A stretch of 64,000 nt of DNA, taken from NCBI GenBank assembly GCA_964392775.1, contig CAYMRD010000003.1, positions 1 through 64,000 of the forward strand, read 5' to 3'. The notes under the pieces are model-generated. The model searched no databases. It saw only the letters and a list, made by a program, of their open reading frames with translations, and was not told the origin of the DNA. Source of the DNA: UKL13-3 sp964392775 (GTDB taxonomy: Bacteria; Bacteroidota; Bacteroidia; UKL13-3). Both the position numbers and the translations under genes were made by a program. Shown piece after piece: positions 35,206 through 43,889 of this stretch. The stretch's first letter is position 1; every line of letters begins with the position of its first letter.

Positions 35206-35751
35206 CTATCTTTTTTTTGCTTCTTGAACTCCAAAATACGGCTTCATAAGCGGGATAATTTCTGTTTCAAATCGTGTGATATATTCTTTTCTTAATTCTT
35301 TGCCTTGCTTTTGCAGGCTCTTCAACTCATAATCACCGAAACAATACTCACGCTTACCTTCTTTTAGGGTGCAAACACTACTTAATGCAAAACCATCAGC
35401 ATATAAACCTAATGCAAAAACCAAATCTCTTTTTTGAGACTTTATATACCAAGTATGTAGTCCTGCCCAATTTACATATGGATACCATGAAGAAGGGTTT
35501 CTTAAAAGAGTATCTTTTCCAGTAGGAAATTTAGCGTCTTCGAGGTACTTAATAATTTCAACACTATCAAATTTAATTTCAGGATTTTCTTCTCCCATTT
35601 CTATCATTAGTTGATATGATATAATGGTATCTTTATTATATCCATGGGAAGGAAAGTACCCTCCTTTAATAGTCTGATAGCCTGAAGTGTAGCACGATTC
35701 TAATACTATGTAAATAAAGGCATAAACTAATATCTGAATACTATTTTTCAT
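35206..35751 (-). CDS. Lipoprotein, candidate immunity to the orphan toxin cassette
   Basis: The 181-residue product from the ATG at 35751 starts with MKNSIQILVYAFIYIVLESC, a signal ending in a lipobox-like LESC, so Cys20 is the likely lipidation site. A longer start at 35802 would overlap the preceding gene and hide the lipobox. The mature part is hydrophilic with no recognised domain. It begins one base after the orphan cassette's stop, a coupling typical of effector-immunity pairs. Neutralisation of a periplasmic or membrane-acting toxin is inferred from position only. Confidence 0.7.
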   Translation of the reverse strand: MKNSIQILVYAFIYIVLESCYTSGYQTIKGGYFPSHGYNKDTIISYQLMIEMGEENPEIKFDSVEIIKYLEDAKFPTGKDTLLRNPSSWYPYVNWAGLHTWYIKSQKRDLVFALGLYADGFALSSVCTLKEGKREYCFGDYELKSLQKQGKELRKEYITRFETEIIPLMKPYFGVQEAKKR

Positions 35752-35752
35752 A

Positions 35753-36415
35753 CTAGTAAGGGGGGCGTTTAACAAACCAACCATATGATATTTTACCAGC
35801 ATTTAAACCTCCCAATGCCCCACCTATCCCTACCTCTAATAAACTGTTATGTTTTAAGCCCAAGTATAATGTACGTGACAGCAATCGTAAATCTGCACCC
35901 CAGGTATGATTGGATGCCAATAAATATTTCGCCCCACTTTCAATACCTTTCTGTATATATTCAGCATCATGTAAGTAGCCTGCATACTCACGCCAGCTCC
36001 AGTTATCAACCATTCCCATATAATCATCCCATTTATTTAAATCTGAATTCCAATATTTCGGATTTTTACCAAAATAGCTCGGGTAACTCCTTCCTGCATT
36101 TCTTCCTACGGTGCTTGGGTCTACAACAGCATCAGGGTTTTTACTTATCCAGTCGTCCATATATGCTTGCGCCTTTGCTGCGAGTTTATCTTCCCAGTGC
36201 GTATAAGCATCTACTACATTCGTAACATCCCCCAAATTTGCCAACGCTCCCAAAGCATATCCCCAATTTTCAGCAGCACTATTCCCTTTTTTTCCTAAAT
36301 ACCCCAATTGGTTTTTGCTTAAATTGTACGAGCCTGCACCAAACCCAACAACGTAATCTGACTGCATACCTGAGGCAATAGATCTTGCACTGGAATATAC
36401 CATTGAATTAAACAT
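35753..36415 (-). CDS. Orphan Rhs C-terminal toxin cassette, phospholipase A2-like
   Basis: This 220-residue ORF has no Rhs body and no signal peptide. Its first 60 residues are identical to residues about 1996-2055 of the neighbouring Rhs protein, encoded by the 183-bp DNA repeat. The remaining 160 residues are unrelated to the Rhs tip. They contain YLHDAEYIQKG...YLLASNHTWGADLRLLS, with His149-Asp150, Tyr153, His170 and Ala-Asp174-175, a spacing that resembles the HD..Y and AD motifs of the phospholipase A2 domain of parvovirus VP1-like proteins. That match is by eye only. I infer a stored alternative toxin tip that could replace the current one by recombination. It is in frame after the stop of the upstream small gene and may not be translated on its own. 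Confidence 0.75.
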   Translation of the reverse strand: MFNSMVYSSARSIASGMQSDYVVGFGAGSYNLSKNQLGYLGKKGNSAAENWGYALGALANLGDVTNVVDAYTHWEDKLAAKAQAYMDDWISKNPDAVVDPSTVGRNAGRSYPSYFGKNPKYWNSDLNKWDDYMGMVDNWSWREYAGYLHDAEYIQKGIESGAKYLLASNHTWGADLRLLSRTLYLGLKHNSLLEVGIGGALGGLNAGKISYGWFVKRPPY

Positions 36416-36418
36416 AAT
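36236..36418. repeat. 183-bp perfect Rhs junction repeat, orphan copy
   Basis: All 183 bases match 37303-37485 without a difference. The repeat covers the start of the orphan cassette through the residues before its unique domain. It provides homology for replacing one toxin tip with another. Confidence 0.97.
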
Positions 36419-36433
36419 CAGGTCTGATTCCGC

Positions 36434-36838
36434 TTAATTCTTATTTAATTGTAATGCCAAAGAATCTAATAAATCAAATTTCTGTTCATTAGTCATGTAT
36501 AGAAAATTTTCGTGTATTATTTTGTAATACTTTTCTCTCCATGAATTATGTTCCTTTGTATTCCACTTTTCACTATTCTTGTAACTGCGAATATTATAAT
36601 CAGAATTAACTTTTACGTTTTCCTTTAACGAAACGTGAAAGTTATTCGTTTTAATATCAATACTGTAAGAATATATTTTAAGAGTATCTGGCTTTTGCTC
36701 TCTTAGAAATAAGAAGAGAAAGTATCCATTGTCGATGATTTTATATTGTGTATGGAACAAAATAGTTTCCTTTTCTTGTTTATTAATATCTGTATTTAGC
36801 ATAAACATAAATAACCCTATAACTCCAATTGCTTTCAT
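36434..36838 (-). CDS. Small exported protein, candidate immunity to the Rhs tip
   Basis: A 134-residue protein whose ATG overlaps the Rhs TGA by four bases (ATGA), so translation is coupled. It begins with a hydrophobic stretch (MKAIGVIGLFMFML) like a signal peptide or anchor, and continues as a Lys/Asn-rich hydrophilic domain with no recognised family. Codon use and base composition look more AT-rich than the envelope genes to the right, which is usual for polymorphic toxin and immunity genes. The immunity role is inferred from order and coupling. Confidence 0.72.
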   Translation of the reverse strand: MKAIGVIGLFMFMLNTDINKQEKETILFHTQYKIIDNGYFLFLFLREQKPDTLKIYSYSIDIKTNNFHVSLKENVKVNSDYNIRSYKNSEKWNTKEHNSWREKYYKIIHENFLYMTNEQKFDLLDSLALQLNKN

Positions 36839-39800
36839 CGTTGTTGTAGATAATAAGAATATAAATCTGGGCGAAAACCGCTATTGTAAGCCAGAACAGA
36901 ATAATGTAATAAATAAGGATGTATTCCTATATTGGGTATTCCATTGAGCCAAAGAGATAAGGAAGCCATATTGACACAATTGATTGTTAATCCTTGATAA
37001 GGCAGTATCTTAGCCAAACCTTTAGTTAGTATAAAACTATGTTTATTAACCGCTATATCAATCGACTTGGATAAGCTAACAGGAACATCATAGTTTGACG
37101 TGCTCAGTCTTGGTTCTAAAGCAAATCCCAATTTCCCTTTAATATGTCCTCGTGAATTAGGTCCAAATGACATCAAACTATTGCCTGTTTCATTATCTAC
37201 AATTCCTGAGTGCGAAATTTTATCTTTACTTCCATTATCATATCTTTCTTGAGTATATAAAGTCGCATCTGTACTATTTATTAATTGGTTGATATCTCTG
37301 AGATTTGCCAACGCTCCCAAAGCATATCCCCAATTTTCAGCAGCACTATTCCCTTTTTTTCCTAAATACCCCAATTGGTTTTTGCTTAAATTGTACGAGC
37401 CTGCACCAAACCCAACAACGTAATCTGACTGCATACCTGAGGCAATAGATCTTGCACTGGAATATACCATTGAATTAAACATAATAGCACTGGTATTTGC
37501 AAACATAGTAGACGAAGTTGCAATTGCCGTTGTCAAACCCAAAGTTCCTACAAGTGCAGCTACTGGTAGTGCAACTTGCAAAGCTTGAGCACCTGTATGT
37601 CCTGTCATTACCATTGCCGCACTTGTCGTAGTGAATGCTGAGATCGTCCAAAATAACAATGGTAATCCTAAGAATACAAGATTCCCATCAGGGTCTGTAT
37701 AATTAGTAGGATTATTCCACGCATAACTATACCTGTTATAACTCTGCGTATAATCAGGAGCTTGCACATAGTTGTCGGGGCTCAACATTCTGCCTATCAC
37801 CGGGTCGTAAAGCCGGGCATTCATGTTTATTAAACCAAATTCATCCAAATGCTCATGTCCGGTAAAGCCTCTGTATTGGATAGTTGGTAATGTCACATTG
37901 TTGTAGGTCCAGTCTGTTGGATTTCTGCGTTGCCCCCATGCATCGTAATTGTATTCTTCAGCAATGGTTCCGTTTTCATTTACCAATGCCTGAATATTCC
38001 CTAAATAATCGGTACAGGTATAATACATTTTTTGTGTTGAGCCGGTTTTAATCATAATGGCTGCCAAACCTGTTGGTGTATAAATATAATGATACTCTTT
38101 TATTTGTCCATCTTTTATTTCCTTCTCATAACTACCAACATATATATGTTCCGTAGTTGTAGAATCATAAGTATAAGTCGTTTTACGCCTTTCATCATCG
38201 GGTCCGTATACAAAGTTTAATGTTTTGTAGGGATAGGCATAATAGTCAACAATCTGAGTAATACGGTTAGCCGCGTTATACTGATACGTTTGGTTAAAAG
38301 ACGGAATCATAATATCGGGTTTAAGACCATCAATATAGGTTACTGCATTTGTTTTATATGAGTCGTATCCCCAAATATTATCTGAAATATCCGTTTTGGT
38401 TTTGATATTGCCATTCGGTTCATAAGTGAGCCCCATTTGAACCAATCCGTTTACCTTTACTTGCGTAAGCCTGTTTAAGTTGTCATATTCATACTCTTCA
38501 GTAAATGGATCTTGTGTTCCGGAAACGAACTTTTGCAAATCTTTTTTCCAAACAATATTTCCTGACGTATAGTCAAATAAATATGCCTGATTGTATAAAT
38601 AGGTATCAGAGGCTGTTTTCATACTCATGCCTGTTAACACTTTATTGGCATCATAAGAGTAGTTACAGGTAAATCCGTTTCCTATAATTGTCCTGGTAAG
38701 CATATCGTATTCATTATACTGGCCGGCCTGCCAAACAGGTTGGTTATTATCCGCTCTTCTAATAACTGCAACTCTGCCAATATTATCGTACTCGTTAAGA
38801 ACTCCAAAACCTGACGGATATGTGATACCAATCTGACGACCGTTGCCATCATAGGTCATTGATGTTGTATAATTGACTCCATCAATTGTTTCTGTTACAG
38901 ATGTTGGATTTCCCCATTCATCATAAACAAAGCTCTGGGTTATTTGTCCATCACTGATACTTTGAATTTGGTTGATTCCATTTCCTGACGGCACATACGT
39001 GTACACCGTTGTTTGGGCTATATCCGGGTTATTGGCATTAAGTATTCGTTTGCTTATCCTGCCTGCAATATCATACTGGAGAGCAATCTTATTTCCATCA
39101 GGGTTGGTTTGTTCCCGGAGCGTACCCAAACCATTATAGTCATAAAATGTTTCTCCTGCATTCTGGTCCTGTAAAAGCGTCTGGTTTCCCAATTCATCAT
39201 AAACAAAAAAAGTAGAAGTAATTCCTGTGGTTATTATTCTGGGTTTCCCATCAGCCTGGTATATATATGATATTGTTCCCCCATTATCTGTTTTACTCTC
39301 TATCATTCCATCATTTCCAATTGTTGTACTATATATTTGGTTTTGGGAGTTATCAGAATATTTAACTGTGGTTGTAGTAGTTTTAGAGCCAATTATTCCA
39401 TAACTGGTTTCTGTATTTCTGTTGTCATCACTAATGTTTACAACTCTGTTGTAAACATCATAGGTGTATATTACGTATTTACCTGCTGTGCTTACAAAGG
39501 GTTTCGATTCTTTTATGAGTAACCCAATAATGGTTCCGTCATATTCATACGTGGTTTGTAAGGTTGTTCCATTTTTTGTTAAGGTGCTTTTGGTCTTCCT
39601 GCCGTAGTTATCATAGAAATCTTTTAATATAGGTGTATTAGCCGTGACAGAATATTCCTGAAAAGTGCTTGTTGAAGGAGATGTGCTAACCCAATTCTTA
39701 TAATACGTTGTTATTACACCTCTTTTGTCTGTGCTTTTTATCAGTCTTCCCAATCCATTATATACATATTGAGCAGACTTTCCGTCAATGTCCTCGTTTG

Positions 39801-42800
39801 TTAACAGAAGTCCAAATCTGGCATCGTATGTTTTGGTCACCCTTTGATTTAGTATATTGCGCTCTTCAATTACAAATCGCCCCTTCTCATCATACACATA
39901 GTTAACCCACTGGCTTTCATCATCAGACGAAGTGGTATGGTGCTTAACCAGCCCGAACAGATTATATTCATAACTATTTGTTATCGTTCGATTAGGATAT
40001 GACTCATTATAACTAATCGATTCTCTTAGATTCCCTTTAGAATCGTATGAAAAATCAGTGATGGTTACAATGTCACTCTGATTATCACGCTGCTTAGTAA
40101 CCTTTTGTTGTGATATACTATTAAGAACGGAAGAATTGTTGGTAAACGTGTATGAATTCTCTGTAGTGGTAATAGTACCCGAATTTAAGAAGTAATTTTT
40201 GTGTTTTACAAGATTTCCTCCCCAATCGTAGTCAATAAATTCTGTAATTGAAGTGATACCCGTTAGGGCGTTATAATTCGTTTGTTTTGTTGGTCTAAAA
40301 GAATAGGTATGGCCGGAAGAAGAGTCCTGGTCAAAGTTGTATAGATATTCATTAGACTCAAGAGTCTGCCCATCCTCGGATGAGGACCACATCCTTTTAA
40401 TTGTTGATGCCGGATATAAAAAAGCATATTGTTCATTGAGATTATTTTGAGTGATTTCAGAATAATCACTCTTGAAACTTTTCGAATCAGTGCGTGTTAT
40501 TACTCTGAATCCCAGAAAACCTTTGCCGTACTTATGATATATAGCATTTTGATAGCTATATGTATAGGATTTGATATATTGTTCATTTACGGCATTAGTC
40601 TGGAAAAAATGTTTTACAACATAAAGTGGGGCCACAAATAATCCAAAATGACCGGTAATTGGCATGGTGGGATTTATGCTGTAAACCTGATTTGTTTGAG
40701 AAACCTCTCCTGTGATGGGTATATAAGTAAAGTTGTAGTAATTATTCAATCCATCGGCTATCCAATTAACTGCGTGAGCCGGCTTTCCGGAATTAAACAG
40801 GAGAACCTTATACTTGTCTGCAAAACTGTCATCAATGAGATTCGCATAAAGATCGGCATTCCCATCTCCATTAAAGTCTGCTATGACACTTTCCTGCAAG
40901 CCCTGCAGGTCCTGTATTGATAAACTGCTCGCTTCAAATGTTGCCCCATTGCTTCTGTATAATATCAGGTTAGGATTTCCATAAACATACATTGGGCAAG
41001 CCCAATTAACAATAGTTGTGCCTAAGCCTATGGATGATTGAAATTTATCCCACCAATCTTGTTTCCTAGAATCAAGTGTTAGGTTATGTTTAGAAATTAC
41101 GTACTGCTTTAATTTATTGAATCCAATACTCTTTATTACCACATTGGAACCATCTTTAAACATACTATAGTCTGACGAAAATGTATTTGGTTTAAAATAT
41201 TGCCGTAATTCTTCAATTACATCATAATCGAAATTATATGTAAATGTAGCAGGGGGAAGATTATCTATTGCATTTTGATAAGGATTGATAACATTATTTG
41301 TGATCCGGTTAAATATGGCCTGATAGTTAGTTGATGGGGTCAAATATTGAGGCTTTATTATGGTTTTCAATATCTTTTGCATTTCAGCAGATACGGTAGG
41401 TGGTGCAGAATATGGATTGCATATTATGTCCGACTTTCCATCTCCATCAAAATCGCCAACAACAACTGATAAATAATCTGCCATCTGTTGGTCCAAAGAA
41501 TTCATCAAGATACCGGAATTAAAAGTCAAGCCATTAAATGTAAAAGTATACCATGATTTATTAGAGGAATAAGGGGCTTTAGAACAATGCGATAGTATAT
41601 CTATATACCCGTCACCATTAAAATCACCAAAATCAATATAGTCTTCCTGACCGAACATATCCGGTAAGCTCAGGATGTTTTGAAATGAACCGGACTGACT
41701 TGAATACTCGTAGATATCAATTTGTGTTTTTGAATAGGGTATACTCCCAAGAGGTATCTTTCGTATCTGAATGATATCGGTGCTTCCATTGGCATTTACA
41801 TCCATAAATTTTATCACGTGGTCTGTGATATTCTTTAAGCTTGCAGGCAGAAGATTGGTTCCGGAAAATGGAGTAGACAAGGCTTCATCTTTTCCCGGAG
41901 ATGAAGGGTCATCACAGATGGATGATAAAACGATAGCCGTGTTCAAATAATCCCCATCCAGTACAACCTTATTCAGTCTCACATACGAATTATTTACAGG
42001 ACTACTTCCACAGGGAAATTCATAATTATATGACGTTACTGCATTTGAAATTGGTTGAAACAAAGTGGTTGAGTTGTACCTAAATGCCTTAAAAGTACCG
42101 GTTTCTTTCTCATAAACATATATTTCATCAATGTTATCATTACCGTTCAAATCCATAGCAATAATTGAGGGAACCTTTGTTCCTGTATAGCTATAAGGGA
42201 TGTTAATTGGATCCCTCCTGGATAATTTAACTAAAAACTGGTTGGATGTCGCATCATAATTATGCAAAACGAGATCAGTCCTTCCGTCACCGTCAAAATC
42301 GCCTTTTGCCAGTATTGGTAAATTGTAGGATTGAGCCGGAGTGGATACAGCGGTTGCCGGAGTATTCCAACTAATTTTGATTGGATTATACCTTTCTCCA
42401 CTAGCTCCAATTTCATCTACCTCAATAAGTTTTGTATAAATGTCTTTCCCATATTTAAAGGAATATGTTTTGGTTAGAGAGCCTTCTGCGTATGTTTTTA
42501 TTTGCCGGAGAATAAATGAGTTCTTGATTTTAACTCCATTAACCCATTTAGAGCTCGCATCGGGCTTGGTATCATAATAGAACTGTATATAGTTATATGG
42601 AGTAATTCCCGCAATGTCATTTCCGGTATATTCTATTTTTTGAATAACACTTTCTGTTCCCACCGTAATATATTTATACCTTATATAATTGCCGTTTGCA
42701 TCCATAACTTTATTTAGCCTCCAGCTCATTATTGCACCTCCACTTGCAAGGATTTTTGAGTCAGGAGTATTTCCAAACTCCATATAAGTTCCATTCTTGG

Positions 42801-43467
42801 TTTTTACCGAAAACCAATCCGGTCCATCACCAACCCATCCATGACTTTCGATTTCGCTATAAGATCTTGCTTCTGTTTCGTAAGTTCCCCCAGTATATAT
42901 TAATCGTTGTCCATCAAGGCTGAAATTATCCCAGCCGTCAAAGTGAACAGTTCTAGCCTCATTATCGTGAAATATATCTCTACCTGTTCTTGATATTGAC
43001 GACATTCCTGAAACATCCCAGCCATACCCCAGTATCCCGGATTCCTGTTGACTTTGGTAAACGACAGAAAGCTGTGGTTGCATACCGGCAGTACCCGGAG
43101 GAACTTGTATTGGAATTGAGCTTGTTGCCTGTCCTATTCCATTTACATCACAATTAATCGCAGATCCGCCTGCTTCAAGTGATGTGTTAAGTGTACTCTT
43201 AACGGAAATACTGGCAGATGAAGCGGGAATGAATGGTGCAATAATTGTTTCATCAAGTGTGGCTTTGAAAAAAACATTGGAAGACGATGGAGCGTAAGAT
43301 ATTCCAGGTTTAATTACAATCCTGTCTCTTGCAATTTTATTGTAGGACTGATTATTAGAAAGCAAAGATGAACCGGGCTCAATTATTAACTCGGCAGCTC
43401 CTTGCGGTTTTGCAGAAAAAAAGACCAATATCCAAGCAAAACGGAGTAAGTATTTAACTGTATTCAT
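36835..43467 (-). CDS. SpvB/Rhs-repeat polymorphic toxin with variable C-terminal domain
   Basis: The 2210-residue protein starts with a signal peptide (MNTVKYLLRFAWILVFFSAK). In order: SpvB-like region (about 110-330, IPIQVPPGTAGMQPQLSVVY and GILGYGWDVSG), FG-GAP/VCBS units (about 380-870, DFDGDGRTDLV, DFNGDGNADLY), many YD repeats (about 1000-1820), then the RHS core (about 1820-1930) ending RGFTGHEHLDEFGLINMNAR, LYDPVIGRMLSPDNYVQ, NPTNYTDPDGN. An Ala-rich hydrophobic segment follows, then the 61-residue junction shared with the orphan cassette (about 1994-2055). The last 155 residues are unique: SHSGIV (His about 2087) and TINCVNMASLSLWLNG (Cys about 2164) recall the permuted His-then-Cys order of LRAT-like NlpC/P60 enzymes, an unverified guess. 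No T9SS domain is present. It is coupled to a small candidate immunity gene. Confidence 0.92.
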   Translation of the reverse strand: MNTVKYLLRFAWILVFFSAKPQGAAELIIEPGSSLLSNNQSYNKIARDRIVIKPGISYAPSSSNVFFKATLDETIIAPFIPASSASISVKSTLNTSLEAGGSAINCDVNGIGQATSSIPIQVPPGTAGMQPQLSVVYQSQQESGILGYGWDVSGMSSISRTGRDIFHDNEARTVHFDGWDNFSLDGQRLIYTGGTYETEARSYSEIESHGWVGDGPDWFSVKTKNGTYMEFGNTPDSKILASGGAIMSWRLNKVMDANGNYIRYKYITVGTESVIQKIEYTGNDIAGITPYNYIQFYYDTKPDASSKWVNGVKIKNSFILRQIKTYAEGSLTKTYSFKYGKDIYTKLIEVDEIGASGERYNPIKISWNTPATAVSTPAQSYNLPILAKGDFDGDGRTDLVLHNYDATSNQFLVKLSRRDPINIPYSYTGTKVPSIIAMDLNGNDNIDEIYVYEKETGTFKAFRYNSTTLFQPISNAVTSYNYEFPCGSSPVNNSYVRLNKVVLDGDYLNTAIVLSSICDDPSSPGKDEALSTPFSGTNLLPASLKNITDHVIKFMDVNANGSTDIIQIRKIPLGSIPYSKTQIDIYEYSSQSGSFQNILSLPDMFGQEDYIDFGDFNGDGYIDILSHCSKAPYSSNKSWYTFTFNGLTFNSGILMNSLDQQMADYLSVVVGDFDGDGKSDIICNPYSAPPTVSAEMQKILKTIIKPQYLTPSTNYQAIFNRITNNVINPYQNAIDNLPPATFTYNFDYDVIEELRQYFKPNTFSSDYSMFKDGSNVVIKSIGFNKLKQYVISKHNLTLDSRKQDWWDKFQSSIGLGTTIVNWACPMYVYGNPNLILYRSNGATFEASSLSIQDLQGLQESVIADFNGDGNADLYANLIDDSFADKYKVLLFNSGKPAHAVNWIADGLNNYYNFTYIPITGEVSQTNQVYSINPTMPITGHFGLFVAPLYVVKHFFQTNAVNEQYIKSYTYSYQNAIYHKYGKGFLGFRVITRTDSKSFKSDYSEITQNNLNEQYAFLYPASTIKRMWSSSEDGQTLESNEYLYNFDQDSSSGHTYSFRPTKQTNYNALTGITSITEFIDYDWGGNLVKHKNYFLNSGTITTTENSYTFTNNSSVLNSISQQKVTKQRDNQSDIVTITDFSYDSKGNLRESISYNESYPNRTITNSYEYNLFGLVKHHTTSSDDESQWVNYVYDEKGRFVIEERNILNQRVTKTYDARFGLLLTNEDIDGKSAQYVYNGLGRLIKSTDKRGVITTYYKNWVSTSPSTSTFQEYSVTANTPILKDFYDNYGRKTKSTLTKNGTTLQTTYEYDGTIIGLLIKESKPFVSTAGKYVIYTYDVYNRVVNISDDNRNTETSYGIIGSKTTTTTVKYSDNSQNQIYSTTIGNDGMIESKTDNGGTISYIYQADGKPRIITTGITSTFFVYDELGNQTLLQDQNAGETFYDYNGLGTLREQTNPDGNKIALQYDIAGRISKRILNANNPDIAQTTVYTYVPSGNGINQIQSISDGQITQSFVYDEWGNPTSVTETIDGVNYTTSMTYDGNGRQIGITYPSGFGVLNEYDNIGRVAVIRRADNNQPVWQAGQYNEYDMLTRTIIGNGFTCNYSYDANKVLTGMSMKTASDTYLYNQAYLFDYTSGNIVWKKDLQKFVSGTQDPFTEEYEYDNLNRLTQVKVNGLVQMGLTYEPNGNIKTKTDISDNIWGYDSYKTNAVTYIDGLKPDIMIPSFNQTYQYNAANRITQIVDYYAYPYKTLNFVYGPDDERRKTTYTYDSTTTEHIYVGSYEKEIKDGQIKEYHYIYTPTGLAAIMIKTGSTQKMYYTCTDYLGNIQALVNENGTIAEEYNYDAWGQRRNPTDWTYNNVTLPTIQYRGFTGHEHLDEFGLINMNARLYDPVIGRMLSPDNYVQAPDYTQSYNRYSYAWNNPTNYTDPDGNLVFLGLPLLFWTISAFTTTSAAMVMTGHTGAQALQVALPVAALVGTLGLTTAIATSSTMFANTSAIMFNSMVYSSARSIASGMQSDYVVGFGAGSYNLSKNQLGYLGKKGNSAAENWGYALGALANLRDINQLINSTDATLYTQERYDNGSKDKISHSGIVDNETGNSLMSFGPNSRGHIKGKLGFALEPRLSTSNYDVPVSLSKSIDIAVNKHSFILTKGLAKILPYQGLTINCVNMASLSLWLNGIPNIGIHPYLLHYSVLAYNSGFRPDLYSYYLQQR
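37303..37485. repeat. 183-bp perfect Rhs junction repeat, copy within rhs gene
   Basis: This is identical to 36236-36418. It lies in the rhs gene between the hydrophobic post-core segment and the unique C-terminal domain, exactly where polymorphic toxins switch tips. The offset between copies is 1067 bp. Confidence 0.97.
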
Positions 43468-43481
43468 AAGCTAATCGTATC

Positions 43482-43889
43482 TTAATTTTTAACTATTTTC
43501 CACGTCTGCTTTTTGCCACTAGAATGTATCACCATAAAATATATCCCGGGGGAATATGATTGCATTTTATATGTTGTGCTTTTCTCAAACGAGAAACGGT
43601 CAATCTCTTTCCCATTAATATCATAAACAATTGTGGACAAGCTTTCTTCATATTCAGAAGCAATAAGAACTTCATCCACAACGGGGTTCGGATACAGTGA
43701 GCACGTTAGCGTAACACTATCATCTTCTTGAAGTATATTTTGTTGAGGTGTTGTGAAGGGAGTTTTTTTCTCAAGGGTAACTACCAGTGAACTTTTAATC
43801 CTGTTACCTGAAGCATCATAGGTAAACACGACTTGACAGAATAATACACCGGGGAACAGGAATATTAAAAATGATAATAGTGCTTTCAT
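43482..43889 (-). CDS. Very small secreted protein with T9SS type A sorting domain
   Basis: A 135-residue protein with a signal peptide (MKALLSFLIFLFPGVLFCQ), a single YD-like phrase (FTYDASGNRI), a linker (about 35-60), and a T9SS type A sorting domain (about 62-135: CSLYPNPVVDEVLIAS, YDINGKEIDRF, GIYFMVIHSSGKKQTWKIV). There is almost no cargo between the two signals. Its start overlaps the upstream gene's stop by four bases (ATGA) and its stop is 14 bases before the rhs start, so the three are one operon. I infer a partner that gives the Rhs protein, which lacks a sorting domain, access to T9SS or surface anchoring. Confidence 0.85.
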   Translation of the reverse strand: MKALLSFLIFLFPGVLFCQVVFTYDASGNRIKSSLVVTLEKKTPFTTPQQNILQEDDSVTLTCSLYPNPVVDEVLIASEYEESLSTIVYDINGKEIDRFSFEKSTTYKMQSYSPGIYFMVIHSSGKKQTWKIVKN

